From assembly GCF_012911865.1 (NCBI RefSeq), contig NZ_JAAXYH010000010.1, positions 86,088-150,087 on the forward strand: a DNA stretch of 64,000 nucleotides, written 5' to 3'. How positions within the stretch are numbered: position 1 is the stretch's first letter; each line of letters starts with the position of its first letter. The DNA is from Shewanella salipaludis. GTDB taxonomy: Bacteria; Pseudomonadota; Gammaproteobacteria; Enterobacterales; Shewanellaceae. The translations under genes and the position numbers were made by a program. Positions 52,401-62,920 of the stretch are shown here, in pieces. The notes beneath the pieces were generated by a model. That model was not told where the DNA came from. It did not search any database and was given only the letters and a program-made list of their open reading frames with translations.

Positions 52401-53399
52401 TTACAACTTCACAATTAACTTGCCTCGGTTGCCACCGCTCAGCAAGAGATTCAAGCCCGACATGGCAGACTCCAGCCCTTCTAACATGTGGGTGCGGTAT
52501 TGAATCTTGCCCTGCATGACATAGGGGGTCAGTTTAGCCAACAGGGCAGGCACATCACCGAAATGATCCGGCATGGTAAAGCCTTGAATTGTGATGCGCT
52601 TTTGAATCACCCGGATCCAACTTGGACCTGGAGCAGGACTAGCCGAAACATAATCTGCGATCATGCCACACACGACAATGCGTCCGAAGCTATTCATGCG
52701 ATTGAAAATATGCTGTTGGATCGGGCCGCCCGTGTTCTCAAAAAAGATATCGACTCCGTCAGGGGTCAATTCCCTGAGTTGCTCCTCCAGGTTGCCGGAC
52801 TTATAGTTGATGGCGCCATCGAAGCCCAGTTCCTCCAGGATCCAGTCTGCTTTCTCATCGCTGCCGACAACCCCTATGACCCTAAGACCCTCGGCCTTGG
52901 CCAGCTGCCCCACAATAGATCCCACCGAGCCCGCGGCGCCCGTCACCACCAGAGTTTCACCCGCTTTGGGTTTGCCGACGTTAAACAAACCTTGTATGGC
53001 GGTTAAACCCGGAAGCGCAAACACCGACAATGCAGTTTCTGCATCGACACCGGGCTGAACCTTGTTAAGACCTTGACCGTTGTTAAGGCTATATTCCGTC
53101 CATCCCATCATGCCCATCACCCTATCCCCGACGGCAAAATCCGGATGGTTTGACTCCACCACCTCACCGAAGCCACTGGAACGCATGACGCTCCCCAAGG
53201 CGACCGGGGGTATGTAGCTGTCTGTGTTAGGACTCATCCACCCTATCATCGCCGGATCTAATGACATATGGGTCTGTTTGACCAGCACTTGACCCGGGCC
53301 GGCGCTCGGTATGGCTTTTTGCACCACCTCAAACAGCTGAGGACCAATGGGCTTGTCGTCCGGACGTTGGGTTAACAAAATTTCAGTATAGTGCGTCAT
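52401..53399 (-). CDS. NADP-dependent medium-chain oxidoreductase (CurA/leukotriene-B4-dehydrogenase type)
   Basis: AAGGAAATACCC precedes ATG 53399, giving 332 residues. The protein lacks the zinc ligands of alcohol dehydrogenases and shows the nucleotide fold VVTGAAGSVGSIVGQLAKAEGLRVIGVVGSDEK, the block FENTGGPIQQHIF and a C-terminal NRGKLIVKL, typical of zinc-independent MDR enal/enone reductases such as YncB/CurA. It should reduce an alpha,beta-unsaturated carbonyl or a quinone-like compound. It is divergent from a LysR regulator, which suggests induction by its substrate. Confidence 0.9.
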   Translation of the reverse strand: MTHYTEILLTQRPDDKPIGPQLFEVVQKAIPSAGPGQVLVKQTHMSLDPAMIGWMSPNTDSYIPPVALGSVMRSSGFGEVVESNHPDFAVGDRVMGMMGWTEYSLNNGQGLNKVQPGVDAETALSVFALPGLTAIQGLFNVGKPKAGETLVVTGAAGSVGSIVGQLAKAEGLRVIGVVGSDEKADWILEELGFDGAINYKSGNLEEQLRELTPDGVDIFFENTGGPIQQHIFNRMNSFGRIVVCGMIADYVSASPAPGPSWIRVIQKRITIQGFTMPDHFGDVPALLAKLTPYVMQGKIQYRTHMLEGLESAMSGLNLLLSGGNRGKLIVKL

Positions 53400-53509
53400 G
53401 GGTATTTCCTTGAGTAGAAGTATGACTGCAGTATTACTCATGATTCTTGTGAGATATAGCCAGTGAAATGCTAAACTCTATTGTCTTAATAGCAATAAAT
53501 GGGCGTTAT

Positions 53510-54415
53510 ATGGATCAGTTAAGGGCCTTGAAATATTTTACCGCCACGGCAGAGGCGGGGAATTTCAGTGCGGCGGCGAAACGCTTCGAGGTGCCCGCCT
53601 CGTCGATCTCCCGGCGCATCGCAGACTTGGAAGCCAGCTTAGGCGCCCAGTTGCTGACAAGGACGACCCGTAGCGTGGCATTAACCGAGGTCGGCCGTCA
53701 GTATTTACAGCAGGTGAAAGGCGTCCTGGCGCAGCTGGAACAATGCAATAAAGCCGTTCGGGAATATCAGACCATACCTACCGGGACATTGAAAATCAGC
53801 TCCATGGTGGGCTTCGGTGAGCGGATGTTAATTCCGATACTGGATGAGTTTGCGACGCTATACCCGGATGTGCTGTTGGAAGTGGTGCTCAGCGATGAAT
53901 TGTCCAAGCTGGGGCGGGACGATGTCGACATTGCCATTCGTGGAGGCTTTGCCCCGGACGAGCGGGTGGTGGCCATTCAGCTCATGGACAATCAGTTTGT
54001 TGCTGCGGCATCGGCGCTGTACTTGAATAAAGCCGGCATGCCGGCCAGCACAAGCGATTTGAAAAGCCACCGAGGCTTGTATTTTAAGACGCCCATGGGA
54101 GCGACCCCCTGGTGGAGTGAAATTCAAGGGCAGTGGCAAGACGTCTCGGCGCCCAGCATATTAACCACCAATAACGGCAAGTGGCTGGTGCGCAAAGCCA
54201 TCGAAGGATGGGGTATTTTAATGATGCCTCGTTGGGTTTTGCAGCCCCACTTCGACAAGGATGAATTGCAGGAACTGACCTTTGCCGAGCCTTTGAGCAT
54301 CACCCAAAACCAAGACCTTGGGGTGTACATGCTGTACCAAAAACTGGCCTACGCCACCCCCAAGGTCAAAGCCGCCGTCGACTTTATCAGCGCCCGGGTG
54401 AAAGGAAGGGGCTAA
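53510..54415 (+). CDS. LysR-family regulator
   Basis: I start at ATG 53510 (301 residues, MDQLRALKYFTATAEAG), because the extra 14 residues of the longer frame lie before the standard LysR N terminus. The helix-turn-helix NFSAAAKRFEVPASSISRRIADLEASLGAQLLTRTTRSVALTE is intact, followed by the two-lobed ligand domain. It probably activates the divergent oxidoreductase at 52401. The 110-bp region between has no perfectly conserved T-N11-A site I would defend. Confidence 0.9.
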   Translation: MDQLRALKYFTATAEAGNFSAAAKRFEVPASSISRRIADLEASLGAQLLTRTTRSVALTEVGRQYLQQVKGVLAQLEQCNKAVREYQTIPTGTLKISSMVGFGERMLIPILDEFATLYPDVLLEVVLSDELSKLGRDDVDIAIRGGFAPDERVVAIQLMDNQFVAAASALYLNKAGMPASTSDLKSHRGLYFKTPMGATPWWSEIQGQWQDVSAPSILTTNNGKWLVRKAIEGWGILMMPRWVLQPHFDKDELQELTFAEPLSITQNQDLGVYMLYQKLAYATPKVKAAVDFISARVKGRG

Positions 54416-54437
54416 GCCGAAATGCCCCTGAGCCTGG

Positions 54438-55622
54438 CTATACTGCCTGGCCGGCGGCGGCGCCCGAGGCCCAGGCCCACTGGAAGTTGAAGCCGCCGAG
54501 CCAGCCGCTGACGTCCATTACTTCGCCGATGAAATACAGCCCCGGCACCTTGCTGGCTTCCATGGTCTTGGATGACAGCTCGTTGCTGTCGACGCCGCCC
54601 AGGGTCACCTCGGCGGTGCGGTAGCCTTCGGTGCCGTTCATCAGCACAGTCCAGCGATGCAGGCTGTCGGCTAAGCCGGCGCGCTCGGCATGCAGCAGCT
54701 GATTGAGGGCCTTATCCAACAGGGCTTCGGCGAACAGCACCTCCACCAGGCGCTTGGGCAGCCACAGGCTGAGGGTGTTGCGCAGGCTCTGCCTGGGATG
54801 GGCCGCCAATTGCTGTTCCAGCGCCTGGGCCGCATCCAGTGACGGCAACAGGTCGATTTCTATGGTCTCACCGGCCTTCCAGTAGTTGGAGATCTGCAGT
54901 ATCGCCGGTCCCGACAGGCCGCGGTGGGTAAACAGCAAGGCTTCGCTGAAGGCAGTGCCGTCTTTGGCGGTAATGCGGCTGGGCACGGCTATGCCCGACA
55001 GGGGCTCGAAGCGCAGCTTGTCTTCGCTGTGCCAGGTAAAAGGCACCAGGCCGGCGTGGGTCGGCAACACCTTGAGACCAAACTGCTCTGCGAGCTGATA
55101 ACCATAGGGCGTGGCGCCCAACTTGGGCATCGACAGGCCGCCGGTGGCGATCACCAGCGAATCACAGCTCAAGGGGCCATTGGCAGTATTGAGTTCGAAC
55201 TTGCCCGCCGCCGTCTTGACCACGGCCAGGATCTCGGTGCGCAGCTTGATGGTCACCCCGGCCCAGTCGCATTCGGTCAGCAGCATCTGCACTATCTCCT
55301 TGGCCGAGTCGTTGCAGAACAACTGGCCATGATCCCGCTCGTGATACTCTATGCCGTGACGCTCCACCAGCTCGATAAATTGCCCCGAAGGGTAACGGGC
55401 CAGCGCCGATTTGACGAAGTGCGGATTGCCGCAGAGAAAATTGCCCGGCTCGACCCTCAGATTGGTGAAGTTACACCGGCCACCGCCGCTGATGAGGATC
55501 TTGCGGCCGGCCTGCTTGGCGTTGTCCAGTAGCAGCACATCACGACCTCGGTAACCCGCCGTGGCTGCGCACATCAATCCTGCCGCGCCGGCGCCGATGA
55601 TAATAACCTCATGATGTTTCAC
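54438..55622 (-). CDS. BaiN/HI0933-family flavoprotein
   Basis: Starts at GTG 55622 with GGAG seven bases upstream (394 residues). KHHEVIIIGAGAAGLMCAATAGYRGRDVLLLD is the FAD-binding dinucleotide fold, followed by GRKILISGGGRCNFTN, SCDSLVIATGGLSMPKLGATPYGYQLAEQFG and a C-terminal VMDVSGWLGGFNFQWAWASGAAAGQ. The family includes E. coli YhiN and the bile-acid BaiN, but the cellular role here is unknown. It ends 23 bp from the LysR gene stop. Confidence 0.92.
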   Translation of the reverse strand: MKHHEVIIIGAGAAGLMCAATAGYRGRDVLLLDNAKQAGRKILISGGGRCNFTNLRVEPGNFLCGNPHFVKSALARYPSGQFIELVERHGIEYHERDHGQLFCNDSAKEIVQMLLTECDWAGVTIKLRTEILAVVKTAAGKFELNTANGPLSCDSLVIATGGLSMPKLGATPYGYQLAEQFGLKVLPTHAGLVPFTWHSEDKLRFEPLSGIAVPSRITAKDGTAFSEALLFTHRGLSGPAILQISNYWKAGETIEIDLLPSLDAAQALEQQLAAHPRQSLRNTLSLWLPKRLVEVLFAEALLDKALNQLLHAERAGLADSLHRWTVLMNGTEGYRTAEVTLGGVDSNELSSKTMEASKVPGLYFIGEVMDVSGWLGGFNFQWAWASGAAAGQAV

Positions 55623-55709
55623 TGCACTGCTCCAAACGTAAAAATAAACGCATTCAACTTGCCGGCCCTGACGGCGATTCGAACACAGAACTGCTCAAAT
55701 TTCGCCCAC

Positions 55710-55737
55710 AAAAAAGGGCGCTATTCTAGCACCCTTT
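55710..55737 (-). terminator. Terminator of the rhodanese-secB-gpsA unit
   Basis: GGG-GCT/AGC-CCC with one C-A mismatch (55716-55722, 55728-55734), followed on the minus strand by six T (55715-55710). It lies 25 bp past the gpsA stop. Confidence 0.82.
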
Positions 55738-55761
55738 GCTCTTTTCAGCATCACCCCCATG

Positions 55762-56778
55762 CTAGGACGCGGGTGTTTCCGATTTCTGTTCTCTGCTGAG
55801 CAACTCTTTGGCGGCATCCACCGGCGATTTACCACCATAGAGCACCTGATAGATCTGCTCTGTGATCGGCATCTCGACCCCGAGGCGGTGCGCCAGGGTG
55901 TAGACTTCCTTGGTGTTGCGGTAGCCTTCGACCACCTGGCCTATTTCGGCCTGGGCGGTGTCGACATCGCAGCCCTTACCCAGCGCCAGACCGAAGCGGC
56001 GGTTACGGGATTGGTTGTCGGTACAGGTCAGCACCAGATCACCCAAACCTGCCATGCCCATGAAGGTGGCCGCATTGGCGCCCAGGGCTTCACCCAGACG
56101 GGTCAGTTCGACTAAGCCGCGGGTGATCAGTGCCGTTCTGGCGTTGGCACCGAAGCCTATGCCATCGGACATGCCGGCACCTATGGCGATGACGTTCTTG
56201 ACGGCGCCGCCCAGTTGCAGGCCGATGAAATCATCGTTGGCATAGACACGCAGACGCTTGGGGCTATGCAGCAACTCCACCAGATCCTGGGTGAACGCAG
56301 GACAAGTCCCGGCAACGGAAATGGCCGTCGGTAGGCCCTGAGCCAACTCTTTGGCGAAGGTGGGCCCGGACAGCACAGCCAAGGGAAATTGCTCGCCCAA
56401 TACATCGCGGGCAACATCCTGCAGCAAACGTCCTGTTTCGGGTTCCAGCCCTTTGGTGGCCCAGACGATGCGGGCATCGCTGCGCAGCAGGGGCTTGGCC
56501 TGGGCCAATACCTCAGCGAACACATGGCTCGGGACCACCAGCAACACATTGCGACTGGCTGCCAGCGCCTTGCCCAAGTCGGCTTCGATTTCCAGACAAT
56601 CGGGAAATTGAATACCGGGCAGAAAAGCCTGATTGCAGCGCTCATCGGCCAACAGGCGCAACTTGTCAGGATTATGCCCCCATAACAGGGTCTTGTGGCC
56701 GTTGCTGGCCAAAGAAATGGCGAGGGCGGTGCCATAAGAGCCCGCCCCCAATACCGTAATATCGGCAGAGTTTTTCAT
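55762..56778 (-). CDS. gpsA: Glycerol-3-phosphate dehydrogenase [NAD(P)+]
   Basis: Reduces dihydroxyacetone phosphate to sn-glycerol-3-phosphate for phospholipid synthesis. The 338-residue protein has [28 protein letters not shown] (nucleotide fold), [56 protein letters not shown] (catalytic Lys) and [20 protein letters not shown], all GpsA hallmarks. It begins 8 bp after secB, so co-transcription is certain. Confidence 0.98.
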   Translation of the reverse strand: MKNSADITVLGAGSYGTALAISLASNGHKTLLWGHNPDKLRLLADERCNQAFLPGIQFPDCLEIEADLGKALAASRNVLLVVPSHVFAEVLAQAKPLLRSDARIVWATKGLEPETGRLLQDVARDVLGEQFPLAVLSGPTFAKELAQGLPTAISVAGTCPAFTQDLVELLHSPKRLRVYANDDFIGLQLGGAVKNVIAIGAGMSDGIGFGANARTALITRGLVELTRLGEALGANAATFMGMAGLGDLVLTCTDNQSRNRRFGLALGKGCDVDTAQAEIGQVVEGYRNTKEVYTLAHRLGVEMPITEQIYQVLYGGKSPVDAAKELLSREQKSETPAS

Positions 56779-56786
56779 GCTTTAAC

Positions 56787-57275
56787 TTACGCGTTGGCTT
56801 CTTCGGCAGTTGTGGCTTCGGCCGCAGCGGCTTGACGTTGTTGCACGTATTGAGCAAACAGGGCGTCGAAGTTAACGGGTGCCAGGTTCAGTTGTGGGAA
56901 AGTACCACGGCCAACCAGGCTGCCAACGGCTTCGCGAGCGTATGGGAACAGCACGTTAGGGCAGTATGCGCCTAAAGAATGTGCCAGTTGCGGCTCGGTC
57001 AGACCTTGAATTGAGAAAATACCCGCTTGCTGAACTTCACACAGGAAAGCGGTTTCTTCACCATTTTTCGCGGTCACGGTCAGAGACAGTACGACTTCGT
57101 AGACGTCGTCGGCCAGCTTGGCGCTGCGAGTGTCCAGATCCAGCTTAACTTCCGGGTTCCATTCTTTCTGGAATACGCCTGGGCTGTTTGGCGTTTCGAA
57201 AGAAATGTCCTTGGTGTAGATCCGTTGAATGTTGAACTGTGGGGCTTGTTGTTCGTTGTTTGCTACTTCAGCCAT
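56787..57275 (-). CDS. secB: Protein-export chaperone SecB
   Basis: Tetrameric cytosolic chaperone that keeps preproteins unfolded and passes them to SecA. The 162-residue protein matches throughout: [20 protein letters not shown] at the N terminus, [72 protein letters not shown] and an Ala-rich tail. It follows the rhodanese gene and precedes gpsA, the common gammaproteobacterial order. Confidence 0.98.
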   Translation of the reverse strand: MAEVANNEQQAPQFNIQRIYTKDISFETPNSPGVFQKEWNPEVKLDLDTRSAKLADDVYEVVLSLTVTAKNGEETAFLCEVQQAGIFSIQGLTEPQLAHSLGAYCPNVLFPYAREAVGSLVGRGTFPQLNLAPVNFDALFAQYVQQRQAAAAEATTAEEANA

Positions 57276-57493
57276 AATTTCCTACCTTCCAATGTTAGTT
57301 CGGCTTTTTCTTTGAAAGCCAATATTCAGGGCTTTTGCCTTGCGAGATCCGAGATCTCAGCACTATCCCGGGGTTTAGAACGAACTTAAGCTTGAGCCCT
57401 AGTCGATCCTGCCGCGCTGGACATCATCCTTGTGTTACCGAATCCCCGCTGCCATAGCGCAGCAGAGCAAGCTCGGCGCTCAAGTCTACAACA

Positions 57494-57928
57494 TTATCTC
57501 TTGCTCTTGGCAACCGGCATATTTGCCGCCTGCCAATCGCCCATGCCGCCTTTGAGATTAAACACTTGCTCAAAACCTTGTTTAATCAGCAGCTGGGCCG
57601 CCTGCGATGATGTTATGCCAGTGTTACATACCAATATAATGGGACTGGTTTTATGCTTTTCAAGGCTTGCCAGCTGATTATTTTTAATCTCTGCCAGAGT
57701 CAGGTTGATGGCATCGACTATATGACCCTTGCGAAACTCGTCTTTTGTCCGCACATCAACCACCTTGGCTTCCTGACGATTGATCAGCAGCGTCAGCTCC
57801 TGTGGATTGATATTCTTGATCTTCGAGGTGCCGGACTTGATCAGGCTCACCAGGAGTACGACAAACAAACCCACCCAGGCCAGGCTGAGCATGGCGTGAG
57901 CTTTAAAAAATTCGATATATTCTTGCAT
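57494..57928 (-). CDS. Membrane-anchored rhodanese-domain protein (YibN-like)
   Basis: The 144-residue protein begins with a membrane helix (about 15-31, LSLAWVGLFVVLLVSLI), then a rhodanese domain: NPQELTLLINRQEAKVVDVRTKDEFRKGHIVDAINL, ILVCNTGITSSQAAQLLIKQGF with the catalytic Cys in the CNTG loop, and a final helix FNLKGGMGDW. It probably transfers sulfane sulfur near the membrane. Its position upstream of secB is conserved in gammaproteobacteria. Confidence 0.92.
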   Translation of the reverse strand: MQEYIEFFKAHAMLSLAWVGLFVVLLVSLIKSGTSKIKNINPQELTLLINRQEAKVVDVRTKDEFRKGHIVDAINLTLAEIKNNQLASLEKHKTSPIILVCNTGITSSQAAQLLIKQGFEQVFNLKGGMGDWQAANMPVAKSKR

Positions 57929-58226
57929 GGTTTAGGCCCATTTAGATGGCAAAGAAGTTTAAGGCCCAGAGTATACCCATTGCCTTGGCAGAATGCAGCA
58001 AGTTAGTCGGCGCCGGACAAGCCATGGGTTGAGGCCATAGACCCGGCCTTGGCAGCCATTATTAAGCACTCGGTGAGGATTATCCGGGTAAAGCGCTTTT
58101 TCACACCTGCCTTACGTAGTAATATTTAACCAATTTCAGGTTTCTACCACTTCCAATGCCCTGCAATTCGGCGCCAAGTCCCTTGTCGCATTCGATTCGG
58201 GTCAGATCAAACTTAAAGGTATCAAG

Positions 58227-59774
58227 ATGAAGACAAGTAAACGTCCTCTGGCATTACTCATACTCGATGGCTGGGGTTATCGTGAAGAAACCCATAAGAA
58301 CGCGATTTTTCACGCCAATACCCCAGTGCTGGATCGACTCAATGCCCAGTATGCCCACAGTTTGGTGTCTGGCTCAGGCTATGATGTCGGCCTGCCGGAC
58401 GGGCAGATGGGCAACTCGGAAGTAGGGCATATCAACCTGGGTTCGGGTCGCATCGTTTACCAGGAATTGTCGCGCATCAGCAAAGACATAGAAGATGGTG
58501 AATTCGACAGTAACCCGGCGCTGGTTGCAGCGGTCGATGCCGCTATCGCCGCCAAGGGTGCGGTACACCTCATGGGCCTGTTGTCGGCCGGTGGCGTGCA
58601 CAGTCACGAAGACCATATCGAAGCCATGTGCCGCATGGCGGTGAAGCGCGGTGCAACCAAGGTTTATCTGCATGCCTTCCTCGATGGTCGCGATACCCCG
58701 CCCCGCAGCGCCAAGGGCAGCCTGGCACACTTTAACGACCTCTTTGCCGGCCTGGGCCATGGCCGAATCGCCTCCATCATAGGCAGATACTATGCCATGG
58801 ACAGGGACAATCGCTGGGATCGGGTATCCCAGGCCTATGAGCTGATCACCCAAGGCAAGGGTAAGCACAGCTATGGCAACGCCCTCGACGCCCTGGATGC
58901 CGCCTATGCCCGTGATGAAAACGACGAATTCGTCGGCGCCTCGGCGATCACGGATGCCGACGGCCGCATCGCCACCCTAGAGGATGGCGATGCGCTGATT
59001 TTCATGAATTTCCGCGCCGACCGTGCCCGTCAGATCACCCGCAGCTTCGTCAATGCCGACTTCGACGGCTTCCCGCGGGCCGTCACCCCCAAGATCCATT
59101 TCGTGATGCTGACCGAATACGCCGCCGATATCCAGGCGCCTGTCGCCTATCCCTCAGTGGATCTGGTCAACACCTTGGGCGAAGTGCTGCAAAACCGCGG
59201 CAAGACCCAGCTGCGCATCTCGGAAACCGAGAAGTATGCCCATGTGACCTTCTTCTTCAACGGGGGGAAAGAGACGCCGTTCGAGGGTGAAGATCGTATC
59301 CTGATCCAATCGCCCAAGGTCGCCACCTATGATCTGCAGCCGGAGATGAATTCGGCCGAACTGACGGATAAGCTGGTCGAAGCCATAGAGTCGACCAAGT
59401 ACGATGTCATCATATGCAACTATCCCAATGGCGACATGGTGGGCCATAGCGGTAATTTCGACGCCGCGGTCAAGGCCTGTGAGGCAGTAGATGCCTGCAT
59501 AGGCCGGGTGGTCGAGGCCCTGGCCAAGGTCGACGGCGAATGCATCATCACGGCGGATCATGGCAACGCCGAGAAGATGGTCGATGAGTCTACCGGCCAG
59601 GCCCATACCGCCCATACCAGCGAGCTGGTGCCTTTCCTCTTCGTTGGCCGCAAGGCCAAGATCAAGGAAGGCGGTCGCCTCAGCGACATAGCGCCAACCA
59701 TGTTGACCCTCATGGGCGAAACCATTCCCGAAGAAATGACGGGACAGCCACTGATCGAATTACTTGAGTCATAA
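58227..59774 (+). CDS. gpmI: 2,3-bisphosphoglycerate-independent phosphoglycerate mutase
   Basis: Interconverts 3- and 2-phosphoglycerate in glycolysis using two Mn2+. The 515-residue protein has [18 protein letters not shown] (metal site 1), [25 protein letters not shown] with the phosphorylated serine, [25 protein letters not shown] block [13 protein letters not shown] and [23 protein letters not shown]. Its stop falls within the first codons of the downstream gene, so the two are coupled. Confidence 0.97.
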   Translation: MKTSKRPLALLILDGWGYREETHKNAIFHANTPVLDRLNAQYAHSLVSGSGYDVGLPDGQMGNSEVGHINLGSGRIVYQELSRISKDIEDGEFDSNPALVAAVDAAIAAKGAVHLMGLLSAGGVHSHEDHIEAMCRMAVKRGATKVYLHAFLDGRDTPPRSAKGSLAHFNDLFAGLGHGRIASIIGRYYAMDRDNRWDRVSQAYELITQGKGKHSYGNALDALDAAYARDENDEFVGASAITDADGRIATLEDGDALIFMNFRADRARQITRSFVNADFDGFPRAVTPKIHFVMLTEYAADIQAPVAYPSVDLVNTLGEVLQNRGKTQLRISETEKYAHVTFFFNGGKETPFEGEDRILIQSPKVATYDLQPEMNSAELTDKLVEAIESTKYDVIICNYPNGDMVGHSGNFDAAVKACEAVDACIGRVVEALAKVDGECIITADHGNAEKMVDESTGQAHTAHTSELVPFLFVGRKAKIKEGGRLSDIAPTMLTLMGETIPEEMTGQPLIELLES

Positions 59775-59781
59775 GCCGGCA

Positions 59782-60915
59782 GTGAATATACGACTGTCAA
59801 TCAAAGCCAGCCTGGTCGCTGGCTTGCTTATCTTGTCTCAACCTGCGCTGTCTTCGGATCTGGAGCGGCGTCAATCCGAGCTCAAATCCATCCAGGCGCA
59901 GATCAATAAGCAGCAGAGCGCCCTGCAGGATACCGGCAAGCAAAGAGAAAAGCTGGTCAGCCTGCTCAAGAGTGATGAGAAGGCGATTGCCGAGGCGGCG
60001 AAGCGGGTCAACGCCACCAAGAGCGAACTCGCCGCTCTGGATGCCAAGCTGGTCGAGCTCAACCGGCGCCAGCAACAGCTGGACACCCTCAGGCTCAGCC
60101 AACAACAGACACTCTCGAAACAGTTATCCAGCGCCTACCTCGCCGGCAACCACGACTACAGCAAGATGTTGCTCAATCAGCAGGACCCGGCCAGCATAGA
60201 ACGCCTGCTGGCCTACTACCAATATTTGAACAAGGCCCGCACCCAGGCCATAGATCAGCTGAAACAAACACTCTCGGCCCTGAATGAGATCCGCAGCAGC
60301 CAGAAGGACAAACAGCAGCAGCTCAATGCCTTGATCATCACCCAACAGGAACAGGCCAAACGCCTGAGCCAGGAGCAGAGCCAACGTAAATCCACCCTGA
60401 CCGAGCTACAGCGCACCCTCTCAAGCAAGGCCGAAGAGCTGGAACAGTTACAGATAGAAGAGGCAAGTCTGAAACGCATAGTGGAGCAGGCCTTGCTCGC
60501 CATGAAGAACACCCCCTCCATGGACGGCTTGGACGCGCTCAAGGGCAAACTGAGTTGGCCCACCAAGGGCAGAGTCAGCGCCAGCTTCGGCAGCAGCCGT
60601 TCAGGACGACTCAACTGGAAAGGCATAATGCTGGCGGCGCCGGAAGGACAGAATGTCAACGCAGTGGCGGCCGGACAAGTCATCTATGCCGATTGGCTCA
60701 GGGGCTTCGGCATGGTGTTGGTCATAGATCATGGTAAGGGCTACATGAGCCTCTACGGTCATGCCCAGGCGTTGCTGAAGGCGCCCGGCGACCTGGTCAA
60801 AACCGGTGAAGCCATCGCACTCGTCGGACGTTCGGGTGGACAGACCGAGCCTGGCCTATACTTCGAGGTACGGCATAAGGGGCAAGCCGTCGATCCGGCG
60901 AGATACTGCCACTGA
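59782..60915 (+). CDS. envC: EnvC-like murein hydrolase activator
   Basis: Activates amidases at the division site. I use GTG 59782 because NIRLSIKASLVAGLLILSQPAL(S) is then a clean signal peptide; TTG 59764, overlapping gpmI, is possible. The mature protein is a long coiled coil (about 25-245, rich in Gln/Lys heptads), followed by a LytM-type domain at about 260-375. The normal zinc ligands are missing (LNWKG replaces HxxxD and YFEVRH replaces HxH), which is typical of EnvC-type activators rather than active peptidases. It is followed by ctpA. Confidence 0.88.
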   Translation: MNIRLSIKASLVAGLLILSQPALSSDLERRQSELKSIQAQINKQQSALQDTGKQREKLVSLLKSDEKAIAEAAKRVNATKSELAALDAKLVELNRRQQQLDTLRLSQQQTLSKQLSSAYLAGNHDYSKMLLNQQDPASIERLLAYYQYLNKARTQAIDQLKQTLSALNEIRSSQKDKQQQLNALIITQQEQAKRLSQEQSQRKSTLTELQRTLSSKAEELEQLQIEEASLKRIVEQALLAMKNTPSMDGLDALKGKLSWPTKGRVSASFGSSRSGRLNWKGIMLAAPEGQNVNAVAAGQVIYADWLRGFGMVLVIDHGKGYMSLYGHAQALLKAPGDLVKTGEAIALVGRSGGQTEPGLYFEVRHKGQAVDPARYCH

Positions 60916-60939
60916 CCCCTTAGCCACTAAGGGGGTTCC

Positions 60940-62145
60940 ATGTCATCCTATATCCGCTATCTCTGCTGTCTCGTCTTGGGGCTGACCCTGGGGCTGTCGG
61001 TCACCCTTTCGGGTAAAGAAAATACCCAGGCCCAGGACTCTCAGTTTGATTTTCCGCTGCTGTTGGATGTGGTAGACACGATAGAGACCTATTATGTGCA
61101 ACCCATGTCCAAGGAAGAACTCATACAGGCGGCTATTCAGGGGATCTTCGCCCATCTGGATCCCTATTCCAGTCTGCTCAACTATCAGGAGCAGCTGAGC
61201 CTCAGAGACAGCAATAAGGGCGAGTATTTCGGTTTCGGCTTCGAAATCGCCACCGACAGCGACAAGATCACCATAGTGGCCCCCTTCCCCAACTCCCCGG
61301 CAGCACACGCAGGGATCCGCGCCGGCGACCAGATCATAGCGCTCAACGATGTCCAGGTCAGCGCTGGTAACCTGTCCGAGCTGCTGCAGGAAATCAAGCA
61401 ACATAGCCTGAAGAACCAAGCGATAGACCTGGTCATCAGTCACCAGAATGCCGAAGGAAAATTTCAGATAATGCTCAGTCCGGCGCTAATCGAGGTCGAC
61501 TCGGTAGAAGGCAAGATACTCGACAATAAGATTGGCTACATCAGGCTGTCGAGCTTCCAGGAAGACTCGACCCAGGACATGATGAAACTGCTCCAGGGAT
61601 GGCAAAGCCAGCCGCTCAAGGGGCTGATACTGGATCTGCGCAACAACCCGGGCGGCCTGTTGGATCAAGCCATCAAAATCGCCGATCTCTTTCTCGCCAA
61701 GGGCAAAATTGTCTCCACCTCGGGACGCTTCTTCGATGCCAACTCCGAGTACTATGCCTCCTCAGACAGCTTAATGACCGACAAGCCCATGCTGGTATTG
61801 ATCAACAAGGGCTCGGCATCCGCATCTGAAGTTCTGGCGGCGGCCCTGCAGGAAAATGGCCGGGCGAAACTCATGGGCCAGACCAGCTTCGGCAAGGGCA
61901 CAGTCCAGAGCCTGATCCCGACCCTGAACCAAGGCAATGCCATCAAGCTGACCATAGCGCATTACCAGACTCCCAACGGCGAAGACATTCATGCTAAAGG
62001 CATAAAACCAGACATAAAATTTCCATCCGAGACTGTATTAGCGGGGGAGAATATGCCTATAATCGAGCCCAGCTATCCCCATGATGATATCGCCAAAGAT
62101 ACAGTGGTAAACTCGGCGATCGCATGGATTAAAACCAATAACTAA
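60940..62145 (+). CDS. ctpA: Carboxyl-terminal processing peptidase (S41, CtpA-like)
   Basis: Exported serine protease of about 401 residues. It starts with a hydrophobic signal (SYIRYLCCLVLGLTLGLSV), then an N-terminal helical part, a PDZ domain (about 95-165, GEYFGFGFEIATDSDKITIVAPFPNSPAAHAGIRAGDQIIALND) and the S41 core: GLILDLRNNPGGLLDQAI, LINKGSASASEVLAAALQENGRA (nucleophile Ser in SASASE) and GKGTVQSLIPTLNQGNAIKLT (Lys). It acts with EnvC and the deacetylase gene downstream in envelope maintenance, inferred from gene order. Confidence 0.93.
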   Translation: MSSYIRYLCCLVLGLTLGLSVTLSGKENTQAQDSQFDFPLLLDVVDTIETYYVQPMSKEELIQAAIQGIFAHLDPYSSLLNYQEQLSLRDSNKGEYFGFGFEIATDSDKITIVAPFPNSPAAHAGIRAGDQIIALNDVQVSAGNLSELLQEIKQHSLKNQAIDLVISHQNAEGKFQIMLSPALIEVDSVEGKILDNKIGYIRLSSFQEDSTQDMMKLLQGWQSQPLKGLILDLRNNPGGLLDQAIKIADLFLAKGKIVSTSGRFFDANSEYYASSDSLMTDKPMLVLINKGSASASEVLAAALQENGRAKLMGQTSFGKGTVQSLIPTLNQGNAIKLTIAHYQTPNGEDIHAKGIKPDIKFPSETVLAGENMPIIEPSYPHDDIAKDTVVNSAIAWIKTNN

Positions 62146-62157
62146 AAAGCAGGCCGA

Positions 62158-62919
62158 GTGCGCTATCTTCTTCTAGTCTTGTTACTGACAGGCATGCCCC
62201 ATGCTTACGCAGCCCAATTAGCGCTCATCATAGACGACATAGGCTATAGACGAACCGATGCGGCGGTATTGAGCCTGCCGCAAAATGTCACCCTCTCGAT
62301 TCTGCCCTACACTCCCTTCGGCGACCAACTCGCCCATAAGGCCCACGCCAAAGGCCATGAGATCATGCTGCATCTGCCCATGCAGGCGCTCAATGGCAAC
62401 GCCCTGGGCATGGGAGGCCTCACCAATCTCATGGATGAAGCGGAGATTAAATCTCAGGTAGACAAGGCATTAGAGCGCATTCCCTTCGCCAAAGGGGTCA
62501 ATAATCATATGGGAAGCCTGCTCACGCAACTGCAACTGCCCATGCATTGGGTGATGCAGCGCCTGAAGCAGCATGAACTCTATTTTGTCGACAGTGTAAC
62601 GACGCATTTTAGCCAGGCAGGCAAGCAGGCCAGACGCGAAGGTGTGCCGCTGCTGGAGCGTGGCATCTTCCTCGACAATGATTTGACTCCCAAGGTATTG
62701 GAAAAGCAGTTTCGTCAGGCCATTGCCCAGGCGAAGACTCAGGGGAGCCTGGTCGTCATCGCCCACCCACACCCGGAAACGGTGTTGTTTTTGAAGGAAA
62801 ACCTGAGGAGACTCGCGGCGCAGGGAGTTACTTTGGTGCCCACCTCGGCCCTGTTGGGCCAGGGGACACAGAGGCTGGCTAAGGCGCAGCTAAAGAGTAA
62901 CCAGAGCACCAGCCGTTAA
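62158..62919 (+). CDS. Divergent polysaccharide deacetylase family (YibQ-like)
   Basis: Starts at GTG 62158 and has 253 residues. A signal peptide (RYLLLVLLLTGMPHAYA) precedes a degenerate polysaccharide-deacetylase fold: ALIIDDIGYRRTDAAVLSL with the family DDxG motif, EIMLHLPMQALNG, VNNHMGSLLTQLQLPM (HxxxH-like) and VIAHPHPETVLFL. The family is periplasmic and its substrate is unsettled. It follows ctpA by 12 bp in the conserved gpmI-envC-ctpA-yibQ order. Confidence 0.9.
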   Translation: MRYLLLVLLLTGMPHAYAAQLALIIDDIGYRRTDAAVLSLPQNVTLSILPYTPFGDQLAHKAHAKGHEIMLHLPMQALNGNALGMGGLTNLMDEAEIKSQVDKALERIPFAKGVNNHMGSLLTQLQLPMHWVMQRLKQHELYFVDSVTTHFSQAGKQARREGVPLLERGIFLDNDLTPKVLEKQFRQAIAQAKTQGSLVVIAHPHPETVLFLKENLRRLAAQGVTLVPTSALLGQGTQRLAKAQLKSNQSTSR

Positions 62920-62920
62920 G